From positions 124,001 to 188,000 of the forward strand of contig JASGJG010000001.1 of assembly GCA_049840835.1 (NCBI GenBank): a stretch of 64,000 bases of DNA, written 5' to 3'. The notes beneath the pieces are model-generated. The model saw nothing but the letters and a program-made list of their open reading frames with translations, made no database searches and was not told the DNA's origin. A program made the translations under genes and the position numbers. This document shows positions 9,566-17,788 of this stretch, piece by piece. The DNA is from JANLTX01 sp049840835 (GTDB lineage: Bacteria; Armatimonadota; Armatimonadia; Armatimonadales; Armatimonadaceae). Every line of letters begins with the position of its first letter. Within the stretch, counting starts at the first letter, position 1.

Positions 9566-10473
9566 ACCTGTCCTACCCAATCAGCGGCGGCCACGGTGCG
9601 CCAGCGGCTGCGAATGGCCTCTACCTCGGCTTCCGGGAGTGGACCTGCTTCTAATAGAGCAGCATTCTGCGCCCAGCGCTCCGGGTTCTTCGTTCCTACA
9701 ATGGCTGTACCGATTCCCGGCTGTGCCAGCGTGAAACGCAGAGCGACGCTGGCGGCATCCGGGCCGGAGAGAAAAGGGTAGGCTAGCTTGTTCAATCGTC
9801 GGAAGTACGGCAGCGGGTAGGCGGGGCACTCCGTTTCGTTTTTCCAGCGCCAGGCGGCATTGGCAATAGGGCGCTTGGCGATAATACCCATACCTGCCTC
9901 TACTGCTTTCGGCAGAATCAACTCGATTCCGCGCTGGTCGGCAATGCTCACGCTGGTCTGAAGCGTATCGAAAGCCCCACAAGAGATGGCATATTCGGCG
10001 GCAGCGTTCTCGCCTGAGTAGCCAATGAAGCGGGTCTTTCCAGCATCACGGGCTTTCTGCAGGGCAGTGATTACCTCGCCTCTTTCCAGCACTTCTTTAC
10101 TACAGGAGTGAAGCTGCACCAGGTCGATACAGTCTGTCCGCAGGCGCTTGAGGCTTCGCTCGATACCCTGCTCGATCAGCTCCGGCGACCAGTCTGGCGC
10201 ATCGATGCCAGCGGCGTGACCGGTCTTGGTGAACAGAAAATACTCTTTGCGGCGGTGCCCCATGGCATCTCCGATAAGCCGCTCACTGGCGCTGGCCTCA
10301 TCTCCTGCCCAGTAGCACTCGGCGGTATCGATGACATTCAGCCCGGCATCCAGCGCCGCTCCCAGGAGCCTCGCCACATCGAACGTCTGCGCGCGCTCGA
10401 ATCCGATCTCCGCCCCGCCGAAGCCCAGTGCCGAGACTTCCATCCCGGTCTGCCCCAGTAGCCGTTTTTCCAT
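9562..10473 (-). CDS. aldo/keto reductase
   Basis: A cytoplasmic NAD(P)H-dependent aldo/keto reductase of about 303 residues starting at MEKRLLGQTG. The catalytic tetrad can be placed: Asp and Tyr in DTAECYWAG, Lys in FLFTKTG and His in DLVQLHSC; the cofactor part GYSGENAA follows. The start at 10473 is chosen because a consensus TATAAT (minus strand, 10486-10481) lies only 7 nt upstream, so the mRNA would be nearly leaderless. It overlaps the S9 peptidase gene by 4 bp and probably forms an operon with it. Substrate unknown. Confidence 0.88.
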   Translation of the reverse strand: MEKRLLGQTGMEVSALGFGGAEIGFERAQTFDVARLLGAALDAGLNVIDTAECYWAGDEASASERLIGDAMGHRRKEYFLFTKTGHAAGIDAPDWSPELIEQGIERSLKRLRTDCIDLVQLHSCSKEVLERGEVITALQKARDAGKTRFIGYSGENAAAEYAISCGAFDTLQTSVSIADQRGIELILPKAVEAGMGIIAKRPIANAAWRWKNETECPAYPLPYFRRLNKLAYPFLSGPDAASVALRFTLAQPGIGTAIVGTKNPERWAQNAALLEAGPLPEAEVEAIRSRWRTVAAADWVGQV

Positions 10474-10480
10474 GGGTAGA

Positions 10481-10486
10481 ATTATA
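10481..10486 (-). promoter_or_regulatory. -10 box of a near-leaderless promoter (aldo/keto reductase)
   Basis: TATAAT on the minus strand ends 7 nt before the ATG at 10473, leaving no room for a ribosome binding site. Confidence 0.6.
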
Positions 10487-10530
10487 CCGATACCCCGCAA
10501 CTGGCCGAATCAAGAAAACGTTAGGGGGTC

Positions 10531-12303
10531 ATGAAGCGCCTCCAATATTCTGCGGTAGCCGTACTCCTACTGGTCTCCGGGGCGCGGATACTGTTGCCTT
10601 TCCCAAAGCCACCACTACCGGGGGACCGCACGACCGGACGCCTCATGTTAGACACAGGGGTGAAGCGAGAAGACATGATTCTTTACGGTGCCGGATTAAT
10701 GCCAGAGAAGCTACCGAACTCTCTGACCCTGGAGGTTCGCCTGGCAAACGCCATCCATCTCCCTTCGGAGAAAGAGCGGTGGGTTGCTCTTCAGCAGCTT
10801 GGAAAAGAGTTTCCGAATAGCCTCGCTATTCATGCTACGCTGGTCCGTTATGCCTGTAGTAGTCGGGGTGGCAGTATCTATGTGAGGCGTCATTCAGAGA
10901 CGGCTCGTCTGATTCCACCTCCCCTCTTAACTTCTGCTGGTCCACCGATTGATGCTATTGTGGGTGGTCCTGCAGAAATAGATGGGTACGAGCAACCAGC
11001 AGCATTGCTTCCTTCTGGCGGCCCGACGGCGCCGTTGATAGAGCCACATCCAATTAAGCCGAACGATGTGCAATCTCTGCTGGTCTCCTGTGCTGTAGGA
11101 GAGCGCTTGGAGCCAGATAATGCCTATTTTCCCGCTCAGGCTGCTGTTGGTTATGCGGCCCTACATCGAGATGAGGAAGCCGAGGCGGCACTACATCGGG
11201 TGATACAAAAAAAGAAGTGGGATGAGCATCTGGAGTATGAGCTACAGGGCATGGAGCAGCGTGCTCGGCTGCTGAAGGCCACGAACGGCTCTACTAGCGA
11301 GATTCTACGTAGAACCAATCTCCTGCTTTCCCACGAGAACCAGATCAATGAGTTGGCTATGCTTGCTATCGTCTGGGCGATGGAAAGGGAACGCAGAGGT
11401 GACATCGCTCGCGGTCTGGCGCTCCGCCATGATGTTGCCCGGCTAGGGCGGTTGATGCAAACAAAATCTCCCTGGAACGTTTCTATGAGGCTGGGTATTG
11501 TTGTCGAAAACAATGCTGCACGCCGTCCTGGTGGCGCACTTGGCCTGTCTGGAGAGGGAGCGATTCAGAGAACACAGGCGCGCTACGCTGAGTATCTTCG
11601 AAAGCATGGCGCGGCCGGGGAGGGCGATGCCTGGGAACGCGACTTCCAGTACCGTGAGAAGCAACTTAAAAACTGGGGAGTGCTAGGTGACCTTACATTT
11701 ACAGGGGTTATGTTTGAAACACAGCTCCGTACCCTGACCAGTCTGGTGCTTATAACTACTCTCGGGTTGCTAATTCTTGTGGCGGGTCTGGTGCATGCAC
11801 TGGCTCACTTCGGCAAGCGCTCCGCTCCTCTTTGCATCTCCCTGTTCTTACTCCTTCTTGGGAGCCTGAGTTGGATAACGATAGGTACTGCTATAGACCA
11901 GATAGGGGCTGCTACGCTACTTCAGCAAGGAACCTGTGATTTCGGTTTCCAGGAAGAGAAGCCACACGCCGAATCCCCTGCGGCAGACATTCCGCTTAGC
12001 ACCTCGCCTGAGTCGTTCCTCCGTGAGTATATTCTTATGGGGCTAGTGCCGAGTGCTGTGGTTCTATGGGTGTTTCTAATCCTGGTGCTGGGTAACCGAC
12101 CAGGAAAGTCATCACGGGGCGGACTACTATGCGCCACAGTCCTGCCACTCGCTGCTATGTTTGGCCTATTCTACGGATTGGATAGCATTTCATTTGGTCT
12201 GCGTGAGCGTGCACTCCAGCAGGAGTTACACCAGATGCGCTGTAATGAGAATGTCTATCTGGCAGAAAAGTTTAGGCAAGCCCGCTCTGCCCCGCAACCA
12301 TAA
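10531..12303 (+). CDS. unknown membrane protein, first of a tandem paralogous pair
   Basis: Not recognised as a named family. The 590-residue protein has an N-terminal hydrophobic segment (signal or anchor, residues ~5-22), a long mostly helical, TPR-like soluble part (LEVRLANAIHLP...WVALQQL, then AQAAVGYAALHRDEEAEAALHR), and about four hydrophobic segments in the C-terminal third (residues ~390-550). The next gene encodes a clear paralogue: shared are the MKR start, LEVRLANA, GERL-PNAYF, a GD(I)xxGLxxR motif, NRPGKSSRGG/SRPGKPSRGG and a final F-G-x-R-E segment. The ATG has a GGGGG-type site upstream. The pair precedes a TPR-AAA+ gene, so all three may act together. Confidence 0.7.
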   Translation: MKRLQYSAVAVLLLVSGARILLPFPKPPLPGDRTTGRLMLDTGVKREDMILYGAGLMPEKLPNSLTLEVRLANAIHLPSEKERWVALQQLGKEFPNSLAIHATLVRYACSSRGGSIYVRRHSETARLIPPPLLTSAGPPIDAIVGGPAEIDGYEQPAALLPSGGPTAPLIEPHPIKPNDVQSLLVSCAVGERLEPDNAYFPAQAAVGYAALHRDEEAEAALHRVIQKKKWDEHLEYELQGMEQRARLLKATNGSTSEILRRTNLLLSHENQINELAMLAIVWAMERERRGDIARGLALRHDVARLGRLMQTKSPWNVSMRLGIVVENNAARRPGGALGLSGEGAIQRTQARYAEYLRKHGAAGEGDAWERDFQYREKQLKNWGVLGDLTFTGVMFETQLRTLTSLVLITTLGLLILVAGLVHALAHFGKRSAPLCISLFLLLLGSLSWITIGTAIDQIGAATLLQQGTCDFGFQEEKPHAESPAADIPLSTSPESFLREYILMGLVPSAVVLWVFLILVLGNRPGKSSRGGLLCATVLPLAAMFGLFYGLDSISFGLRERALQQELHQMRCNENVYLAEKFRQARSAPQP

Positions 12304-12326
12304 GACCACTGGGCCGTTAGAGAGGC

Positions 12327-14000
12327 ATGAAACGCGCGAACCTCTGTGCGGCCTCTGTGCTGCTGCTGGCCTTTGGTGGCCTGGCTCTACTACCGCTGAC
12401 TCGCTCTGTTGTTCGCTCCGATGCTCGAATGGCCTCGGGAGAAACCGGACTGGGAGCAACACTGCAGGACCTGGGACTCCGTAAGGAAGACCTGCCGCTG
12501 GGGGGCATAGGACCTATGCCATCTCGTGCGAATTTACGAGACCCTGCGCCGGGAAGCGAACTGGAGGTTCGACTGGCGAATGCGGTGCAGTTGGAGAGTC
12601 CTCAGAAATGGGCGGCGCTGCAGCAACTCGTAAAAGACTTTCCCGATCAGCCTGCCGCTCACGCCGCGTTAGTGCGTTTCGCCTGTAAAAACGGTGGCAG
12701 TGTCGGTATAGGACGTAGCGAGCAGCAAGAACGCCTGTCTCCGCCCAAGCCACAGCAAGCGACGAACTATACGCATGTGGGACCGAATCCCCAGGATATT
12801 GCTCTGATGGTGACCTCGGGCGAAGCTGGTGAGCGCCTGGATCCAGGCAATGCCTACTTCTCCGCGATGACGGCTATAGCCTACTTCGCCGCAGAGGAAG
12901 ATGGAAAGGCTCAGGCCGCACTCCATCGGGCTGCCGAGAAGAAAATCTGGCGAGAGTACATTGATGTGGAGCTAAAAGGCCATGAGCTGCGCGCTGAGCG
13001 CCTGGGCCGAACCGGCAACTCACTCGCCCGCACCGCTCGAATGGCATCGATTCTCTTCCCCCACTATGCCCAGCTTAGAGCGATGTCTCGAATCGCTACT
13101 GTCCAGGCCATGGACAAAGAAGTCGCTGGTGACATTAAAGGCGGTCTGGAAATCCGCCGAGATACTAAGGCTGTTGGCAAGATTATGCGCCTTCAGGGTA
13201 GTTCCCTGATTACGAATCTTGTGGGAATGGCTATGGAGCGCATCGCCATGTCGCGCCCCGGTGGCGCTCCTGCAACAAAGGCAGAGGAACGCGAAGAGAG
13301 CGACAGCCGATTTATCTCCTGGTTGGATAAGCACACCACTTCTGAGGAGGCTCAGGCCTGGAAGCAAGATCTGCCGAAACAGAATGCCGTTAAAGAGATT
13401 GCTTCCAAAGGCGGAGCGTTTTCTATATTCGGTTCTGGCGGCATGGCGGAGACCGTGTTTCGCTCCGTGGCGGGTATGGTTCTCTTGAGTGCTGTGGTAC
13501 TACTCTGCTTGCTGAGTGGTCTGAGTTTTGGTAAACGAGTGCTGGGGCGCACGGGCAGCCATACTGGCATGGCGGTTTCTGTGGTTGCTTTTCTGGGAGT
13601 GCTCAGCTGGCTAACCTGGAACATGCTCGGCGGCGTGCGAGATGCCCTGGCTATGAACAGCCTGATTCAGGGCCTCAGTGGCGGCGAGGGCACAGGACTT
13701 CCTCCAACCATCATAGCCGCGCTCTGGCGTGAAGGGGTTCTAATGGGCGTGACCGCACTGGCGCTGCCTATTGGGTTGTTCTTTGTAGCCGTGTTGGGCA
13801 GCCGACCCGGTAAGCCCTCACGTGGGGGAATCCTGCGGCACTATGCGCTGCCGCTGGCCGCTGTGTTCGCGGTTATCTACGCAGTCCATACCATCTCGTT
13901 TGGGATGCGGGAGAAGGCGGTTCATGCGGAGCTCAGCCAGATGTCTGCTCATGAGGGGCGCTACTTAGCCGGAAAGCTAGGGCGTACCTGGCCGGAGTAA
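12327..14000 (+). CDS. unknown membrane protein, second of the tandem paralogous pair
   Basis: A 557-residue paralogue of the preceding gene with the same layout: N-terminal hydrophobic segment, helical TPR-like region with LEVRLANAVQLE, LDPGNAYFSAMTAIAYF and EDGKAQAALHRA, then about four membrane segments ending in SFGMREKAVHAEL. The proteins differ most in the proline-rich stretch around residues 130-170. The short gap after the first gene (23 bp) and a gap of 25 bp before the AAA+ gene suggest co-transcription, although the AAA+ gene also has its own -10 box. The function is unknown. The TPR-like part suggests protein binding on one face of the membrane. Confidence 0.7.
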   Translation: MKRANLCAASVLLLAFGGLALLPLTRSVVRSDARMASGETGLGATLQDLGLRKEDLPLGGIGPMPSRANLRDPAPGSELEVRLANAVQLESPQKWAALQQLVKDFPDQPAAHAALVRFACKNGGSVGIGRSEQQERLSPPKPQQATNYTHVGPNPQDIALMVTSGEAGERLDPGNAYFSAMTAIAYFAAEEDGKAQAALHRAAEKKIWREYIDVELKGHELRAERLGRTGNSLARTARMASILFPHYAQLRAMSRIATVQAMDKEVAGDIKGGLEIRRDTKAVGKIMRLQGSSLITNLVGMAMERIAMSRPGGAPATKAEEREESDSRFISWLDKHTTSEEAQAWKQDLPKQNAVKEIASKGGAFSIFGSGGMAETVFRSVAGMVLLSAVVLLCLLSGLSFGKRVLGRTGSHTGMAVSVVAFLGVLSWLTWNMLGGVRDALAMNSLIQGLSGGEGTGLPPTIIAALWREGVLMGVTALALPIGLFFVAVLGSRPGKPSRGGILRHYALPLAAVFAVIYAVHTISFGMREKAVHAELSQMSAHEGRYLAGKLGRTWPE

Positions 14001-14014
14001 TTCGGGGCAGATGT

Positions 14015-14020
14015 TACAAT
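14015..14020 (+). promoter_or_regulatory. -10 box of a near-leaderless promoter (AAA+ gene)
   Basis: TACAAT ends 5 nt before the GTG start at 14026. Confidence 0.5.
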
Positions 14021-14025
14021 AGAGT

Positions 14026-15264
14026 GTGCCTCGAACACCAGAAGCAGAGCTTCATTTCTCACGCGGTCTGCTGCACCTACGGCGCGGCGAAGCGATCCTA
14101 CCCGCTTCTATGGCGATTCGTGAGGAGAAGGCGCCACCCGGCGTAGATGTCTTCCTGGCGCTGGTGAGCTACGCTACCGTGGCGACCAGCAAGGCGTTGG
14201 GGCAGACAGAGTGGATCGAAGCCTATCGCACCGAGATGCGTGCGGCGGTGGCAGATTTTGAAAAGGCGGCCCGGCTCGCTCCCGACGATGCCGAGGTCGC
14301 CTTTCGTAAAGCTCAGGCGCACCGTTACTTAGGTGAGGGCGAAGCAGCCCGCAGGGAAGGTCTGCGCGCTTTGAAGCTCATGCCAAGCAACCGGGAGTTC
14401 AGTGCCTTCTTACGCAGCTTAGACAATCCGGAAGCTTCGCCCAGTTCCCCACGTCCGGTGCGGGAAGCCACAAAAACGCAACGTGACGTTAAAAAGGCAT
14501 CCGCCGGGCTTACCTGGGACGATGTGATTCTGCCCACCCGCACTAAGCGGGAGCTACGGCAGATTCAGTTGATGTTGGAGAATCCAGGGCAGGCGGCCAC
14601 GCTGGGAGTAGACCCACCAACGGGCCTGCTTCTCTACGGCCCCCCTGGTACGGGCAAGACCACAATCGCGCGGGTACTGGCCACTCAGGCGAAGTGCCGC
14701 TTCTTTACCACCAGCCCCGCCGAGGTTCACTCCATGTGGATTGGTGAGGGCGAGAAAGCGGTCGCAAAACTCTTTGCCGAAGCGCGTGCCAATGCGCCGT
14801 CTATTCTCTTCTTAGATGAGATCGATGCGCTGATTCCCAGCCGCATGGGGGGCGTCCACCAGCCCTCAGACAAGATTGTGAACCAGTTCCTGCATGAAAT
14901 GGATGGTCTGGTTCAGAGCACAGGAGTGTTCTTTATCGGGGCGACCAACCGGGCCGATATGGTAGACCCGGCGCTCCTGCGTGGAGGGCGACTCTCGCGC
15001 AAGATAGAGATCCCACTACCCGATGAAGCGGCGCGCCGCCAGATTCTAGGGGTGCATATAGAGGGAGCCCGGCTTGCGCCAGATGTAGATCTGGACCTCC
15101 TGGCGGCTAAGACCGAGGGGTTCGCAGGAGCCGACTTGCGAGCGCTAATCAACGAAGCCGGCATGCAGGCGCTTATCCGCCTTGCCGATGAAGGCGGAGT
15201 AGAGGCGGTCACTGCTGCCGACTTCGCTATGGCGCTGGAGAACCTGGCAGAGCCGGAGGACTAA
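14026..15264 (+). CDS. AAA+ ATPase with N-terminal TPR-like region
   Basis: A 412-residue protein from a GTG start. Residues ~1-130 are helical with a TPR-like DDAEVAFRKAQAHRYLGE unit. A basic linker leads to a classical single AAA+ domain: Walker A GPPGTGKTT, Walker B ILFLDEID, sensor-1 GATNR, second-region LRGGRLSRKIEI with arginine fingers, and a C-terminal lid GFAGADLRALINEA. This is the FtsH/Vps4/katanin-type clade, without a peptidase domain. It probably remodels protein complexes in the cytoplasm. It follows two paralogous TPR-like membrane proteins, which are possible partners or substrates (inference). Confidence 0.85.
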   Translation: MPRTPEAELHFSRGLLHLRRGEAILPASMAIREEKAPPGVDVFLALVSYATVATSKALGQTEWIEAYRTEMRAAVADFEKAARLAPDDAEVAFRKAQAHRYLGEGEAARREGLRALKLMPSNREFSAFLRSLDNPEASPSSPRPVREATKTQRDVKKASAGLTWDDVILPTRTKRELRQIQLMLENPGQAATLGVDPPTGLLLYGPPGTGKTTIARVLATQAKCRFFTTSPAEVHSMWIGEGEKAVAKLFAEARANAPSILFLDEIDALIPSRMGGVHQPSDKIVNQFLHEMDGLVQSTGVFFIGATNRADMVDPALLRGGRLSRKIEIPLPDEAARRQILGVHIEGARLAPDVDLDLLAAKTEGFAGADLRALINEAGMQALIRLADEGGVEAVTAADFAMALENLAEPED

Positions 15265-15272
15265 CCTCCGAC

Positions 15273-16094
15273 TCAGGCGGCTTTGAGAAGTGGGGCTTCG
15301 TCGGTGAGGCGCTGAGCTTTCTTGCGGTGTATCTCTACAAAAAGCGCGGTCAATTCTGGGTCGAACTGCCGACCCGATGCCTGCTCGATCAATCCCAGAG
15401 CAATATGAGTTGCGAACCCACTTCGGTAAGGGCGCTCGCTGGTCATTGCATCGTAGGAGTCCGCAATCGCCAGAACTCGCGCCATGAGCGGAATCTGGTC
15501 GCCAGCCAGGCGTGCCGGGTAACCATTACCATCCCAGCGCTCGTGGTGGTGCAGGATGCCGGGCAGGGTGTGCATCAGGCCGGGCATGCGGCGCACAAAG
15601 CACTCTCCGATAGCCGGGTGGGTCTCCATAACCCGGCGTTCTTCGGCGGTCAGGGCGCTTGGTTTTTTCAGAATCGCATCGGGAATCGCCACCTTGCCAA
15701 TGTCAATCAGCGAGGCAGCATCCGATATCTGCTGAATCTCTTCCGGGCGCAGTCCGGCTTTCTTTGCCAGCTCCGTGGCATAGGTCGCCACTCGATGTGA
15801 GCGGCCACGTGTGAATTCTTCTCTCTCGTCTACAGTTCTCGCTACCAGCTGCAACGCCTGAAGTCCACCCCGAAGTGTCTTCTCTTCGCGGGTGGCTACG
15901 GCAGCGGCCATCTGGTTAAACGTGGTCTGCACGTTTCCGATAGCGGGTAGCGGTACTGGGGTGATGCCCTCTGAAACAGTGTGGGCAGCGGCTTCCAGGC
16001 TGGCCAGGGTCTGGTTGAGCTTGCGTTCGCGCACGTACGCAAGCACTCCTCCCGCCAGCAGTAATAATAACAGGGTTATCTCAACGACCGACAT
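15273..16094 (-). CDS. membrane-anchored HD-GYP domain protein with altered HD motif
   Basis: The N-terminal transmembrane segment (residues ~5-20) is followed by a HAMP-like helical linker and an HD-GYP domain (residues ~100-265). The GYP part is well conserved (HHHERWDGNGYP, IADSYDAMTS-RPYR), as is the first His in RSHRVATYA. The hallmark HD dyad is LIDIGK instead of LHDIGK: the metal-binding His is Ile. HD-GYP proteins normally hydrolyse cyclic di-GMP; with this ligand missing, the protein may be inactive and act as a c-di-GMP receptor, or use an altered metal site. GGAGGAC lies 6 nt upstream of the ATG. It converges on the AAA+ gene with 8 bp between the stop codons. Confidence 0.82.
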   Translation of the reverse strand: MSVVEITLLLLLLAGGVLAYVRERKLNQTLASLEAAAHTVSEGITPVPLPAIGNVQTTFNQMAAAVATREEKTLRGGLQALQLVARTVDEREEFTRGRSHRVATYATELAKKAGLRPEEIQQISDAASLIDIGKVAIPDAILKKPSALTAEERRVMETHPAIGECFVRRMPGLMHTLPGILHHHERWDGNGYPARLAGDQIPLMARVLAIADSYDAMTSERPYRSGFATHIALGLIEQASGRQFDPELTALFVEIHRKKAQRLTDEAPLLKAA

Positions 16095-16152
16095 AGTGTC
16101 CTCCGGTGCTCTACCCCCAGTTATTGGCAGGAAGTTAACGATTGCGCAGGGT

Positions 16153-17127
16153 CTAACTATCCCGGCGAGGTATAGAAAGTCGAAGAAAATCGTGTGCCAG
16201 CCGAGTTTCTGAGAAAATGGCCTGTGCCTCGGTGAGTAGCGCCTCCATATTCAAAGCGCTTTCCCCACCCTCATAGCGGCTGGAAAAGTGGGTCAGAGTA
16301 AGGGCATGGACTCCCGCATCACGCGCGCAGTTGGCGGCGATAACGCTGGTGGCATGGGCGGCTCGGTCGGCTAGGGGGCGATCCGCCTCGGCATAAGTGG
16401 ACTCATGCACCAGTAAATCCGCTCCCTGTGCCAGCTGCACCAGCTCCGGGCTGGGACCAGTATCCCCAGAAAAGACCACCTTGCGACCGGGGCGTGTAGG
16501 CCCCACTAGAGCGCTTCCATCAATGGTCCGTCCATCCTCCATAGTTACGGTCTCCCCGCGCTTGAGCTTGCCGTAAACAGGGCCTTCGGGGATACCCATG
16601 GCACGGGCTGCTTCTACATCGAACCGCCCCGGTTGGTCTTTTTCGATAACGGCGTACGCCCAGGCCTCAACCCGGTGGCGCACCGGAGCGGCATAGACCT
16701 CAAAGTCATCGTCCTCGAAGATCTTGCCTTCCTGCACTACATGGAAACTCACCGGGAAGCCGAACCGCATTCCACTGGCTCGAAGTGTGGCCTTGAGCCA
16801 GGCTTCCAGTGGCTCTGGTCCATAGAGCGCTACCGGGCCAACCCCACCCTGCGCCAATGCGCGTGAGGCTAACAGCCCCGGCAATCCAAAACAGTGATCG
16901 CCATGCAAGTGAGTCAGGAAGATACGCGTAAGCTGGGAAAGCCGAACCTGCGGAGCACGAAGAATCTGGTGCTGGGTGCCTTCCCCGCAGTCAATGAGCC
17001 ACCATTCACCACGCTGGGGTAGATGCAGGGCACACCCCGAAACATTGCGTCCTCTACTTGGCGCTCCTGATCCCGTTCCTAAAAAAGTCAACTCCACAGC
17101 AAGGGCTATTGTATCGTTCCCCCCCAC
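16153..17127 (-). CDS. rnz: ribonuclease Z (MBL-fold tRNA 3'-endonuclease)
   Basis: A beta-lactamase-fold nuclease that cuts the 3' trailer from tRNA precursors. The zinc-binding LTHLHGDHCFGLPG motif, FSGDTGPS, VHEST and the C-terminal LTHFSSRY histidine are all present, with the substrate arm in the middle. The length (324, or 314 residues) fits the bacterial family. The ATG at 17127 overlaps the upstream gene by 22 bp. A GTG at 17097 giving VELTFLGTGSG, the usual N-terminus of the family, is an equally good or better start. It is followed by the HD-GYP gene on the same strand. Confidence 0.9.
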   Translation of the reverse strand: MGGNDTIALAVELTFLGTGSGAPSRGRNVSGCALHLPQRGEWWLIDCGEGTQHQILRAPQVRLSQLTRIFLTHLHGDHCFGLPGLLASRALAQGGVGPVALYGPEPLEAWLKATLRASGMRFGFPVSFHVVQEGKIFEDDDFEVYAAPVRHRVEAWAYAVIEKDQPGRFDVEAARAMGIPEGPVYGKLKRGETVTMEDGRTIDGSALVGPTRPGRKVVFSGDTGPSPELVQLAQGADLLVHESTYAEADRPLADRAAHATSVIAANCARDAGVHALTLTHFSSRYEGGESALNMEALLTEAQAIFSETRLAHDFLRLSIPRRDS

Positions 17128-17720
17128 CAGTCACGAAATGTCTTTAGTTCCTCATGAGAAATATGCGCCATTACAACATCGGGAGAGCATCCAAAAGCCG
17201 GTTCCGGCCAGACTGAGATTTCACGTTTTGTATCTGTAAGCAAGAGGTAACTATGCTCCTTCTCTACATCAAATAAGGCTATCTCTGCCTGGGTGCGTAG
17301 AGCATATTCATAGAAGGTCTTATGTACTTCTGGGGATTCCGAAAAGTATAGGCTCATGTTTGTTGTTGCTGCCGTGAAATGTAGGGAGCTATATGCCTGT
17401 CCAAAGTGTAGGTAGACATAGATGTATCCAACATCTATTAGATTCGTTTCGCGCCTAATTCTGAAATGGTCATATTCTTTGCTGAAGAGGTACTTTTTGT
17501 AGAAAGGGTCTTCGGGAAGAAACAGGGTAGTATCCAGGCAGAGGGCATCCCATTCCTTTGCCAGGTCACTGCGAAAAGGAACCTGTATTTGTACTCCGTC
17601 GGGTAGGGATATCTGAGAATTCTCACCGGGCATCAAACTGGCCCATTTTGTCAGGTCTTCAAGTGCTGCTGCAATATGCTCATTTTTGTAATACACCACA
17701 ATGGCATAATCAAAACCCAT
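17106..17720 (-). CDS. hypothetical protein
   Basis: A 204-residue soluble protein not recognised. The start is set at the ATG at 17720, which has GGGGGTGA about 6 nt upstream; a longer in-frame start would lie inside the enolase terminator. The sequence is acidic and aromatic (FDYAIVVYYKNEH start, IYVYLHFGQAYSS, DVEKEHSYLLLTDT), with no signal peptide or membrane segment. Its lower GC content compared with the flanking genes suggests a recently acquired or weakly constrained gene. It overlaps the rnz start region. Confidence 0.6.
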   Translation of the reverse strand: MGFDYAIVVYYKNEHIAAALEDLTKWASLMPGENSQISLPDGVQIQVPFRSDLAKEWDALCLDTTLFLPEDPFYKKYLFSKEYDHFRIRRETNLIDVGYIYVYLHFGQAYSSLHFTAATTNMSLYFSESPEVHKTFYEYALRTQAEIALFDVEKEHSYLLLTDTKREISVWPEPAFGCSPDVVMAHISHEELKTFRDWWGGTIQ

Positions 17721-17743
17721 TTGATCACCCCCGAAAAATAAGA

Positions 17744-17767
17744 AAAAGGCCGCATATGCGGCCTTTT
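17744..17767 (-). terminator. rho-independent terminator of eno
   Basis: A perfect 24-nt palindrome (AAAAGGCCGCAT and its complement) followed on the minus strand by a T-rich run, 20 nt after the enolase stop codon. Confidence 0.85.
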
Positions 17768-17788
17768 CCTGGTTCAATTCAGAAAGTT

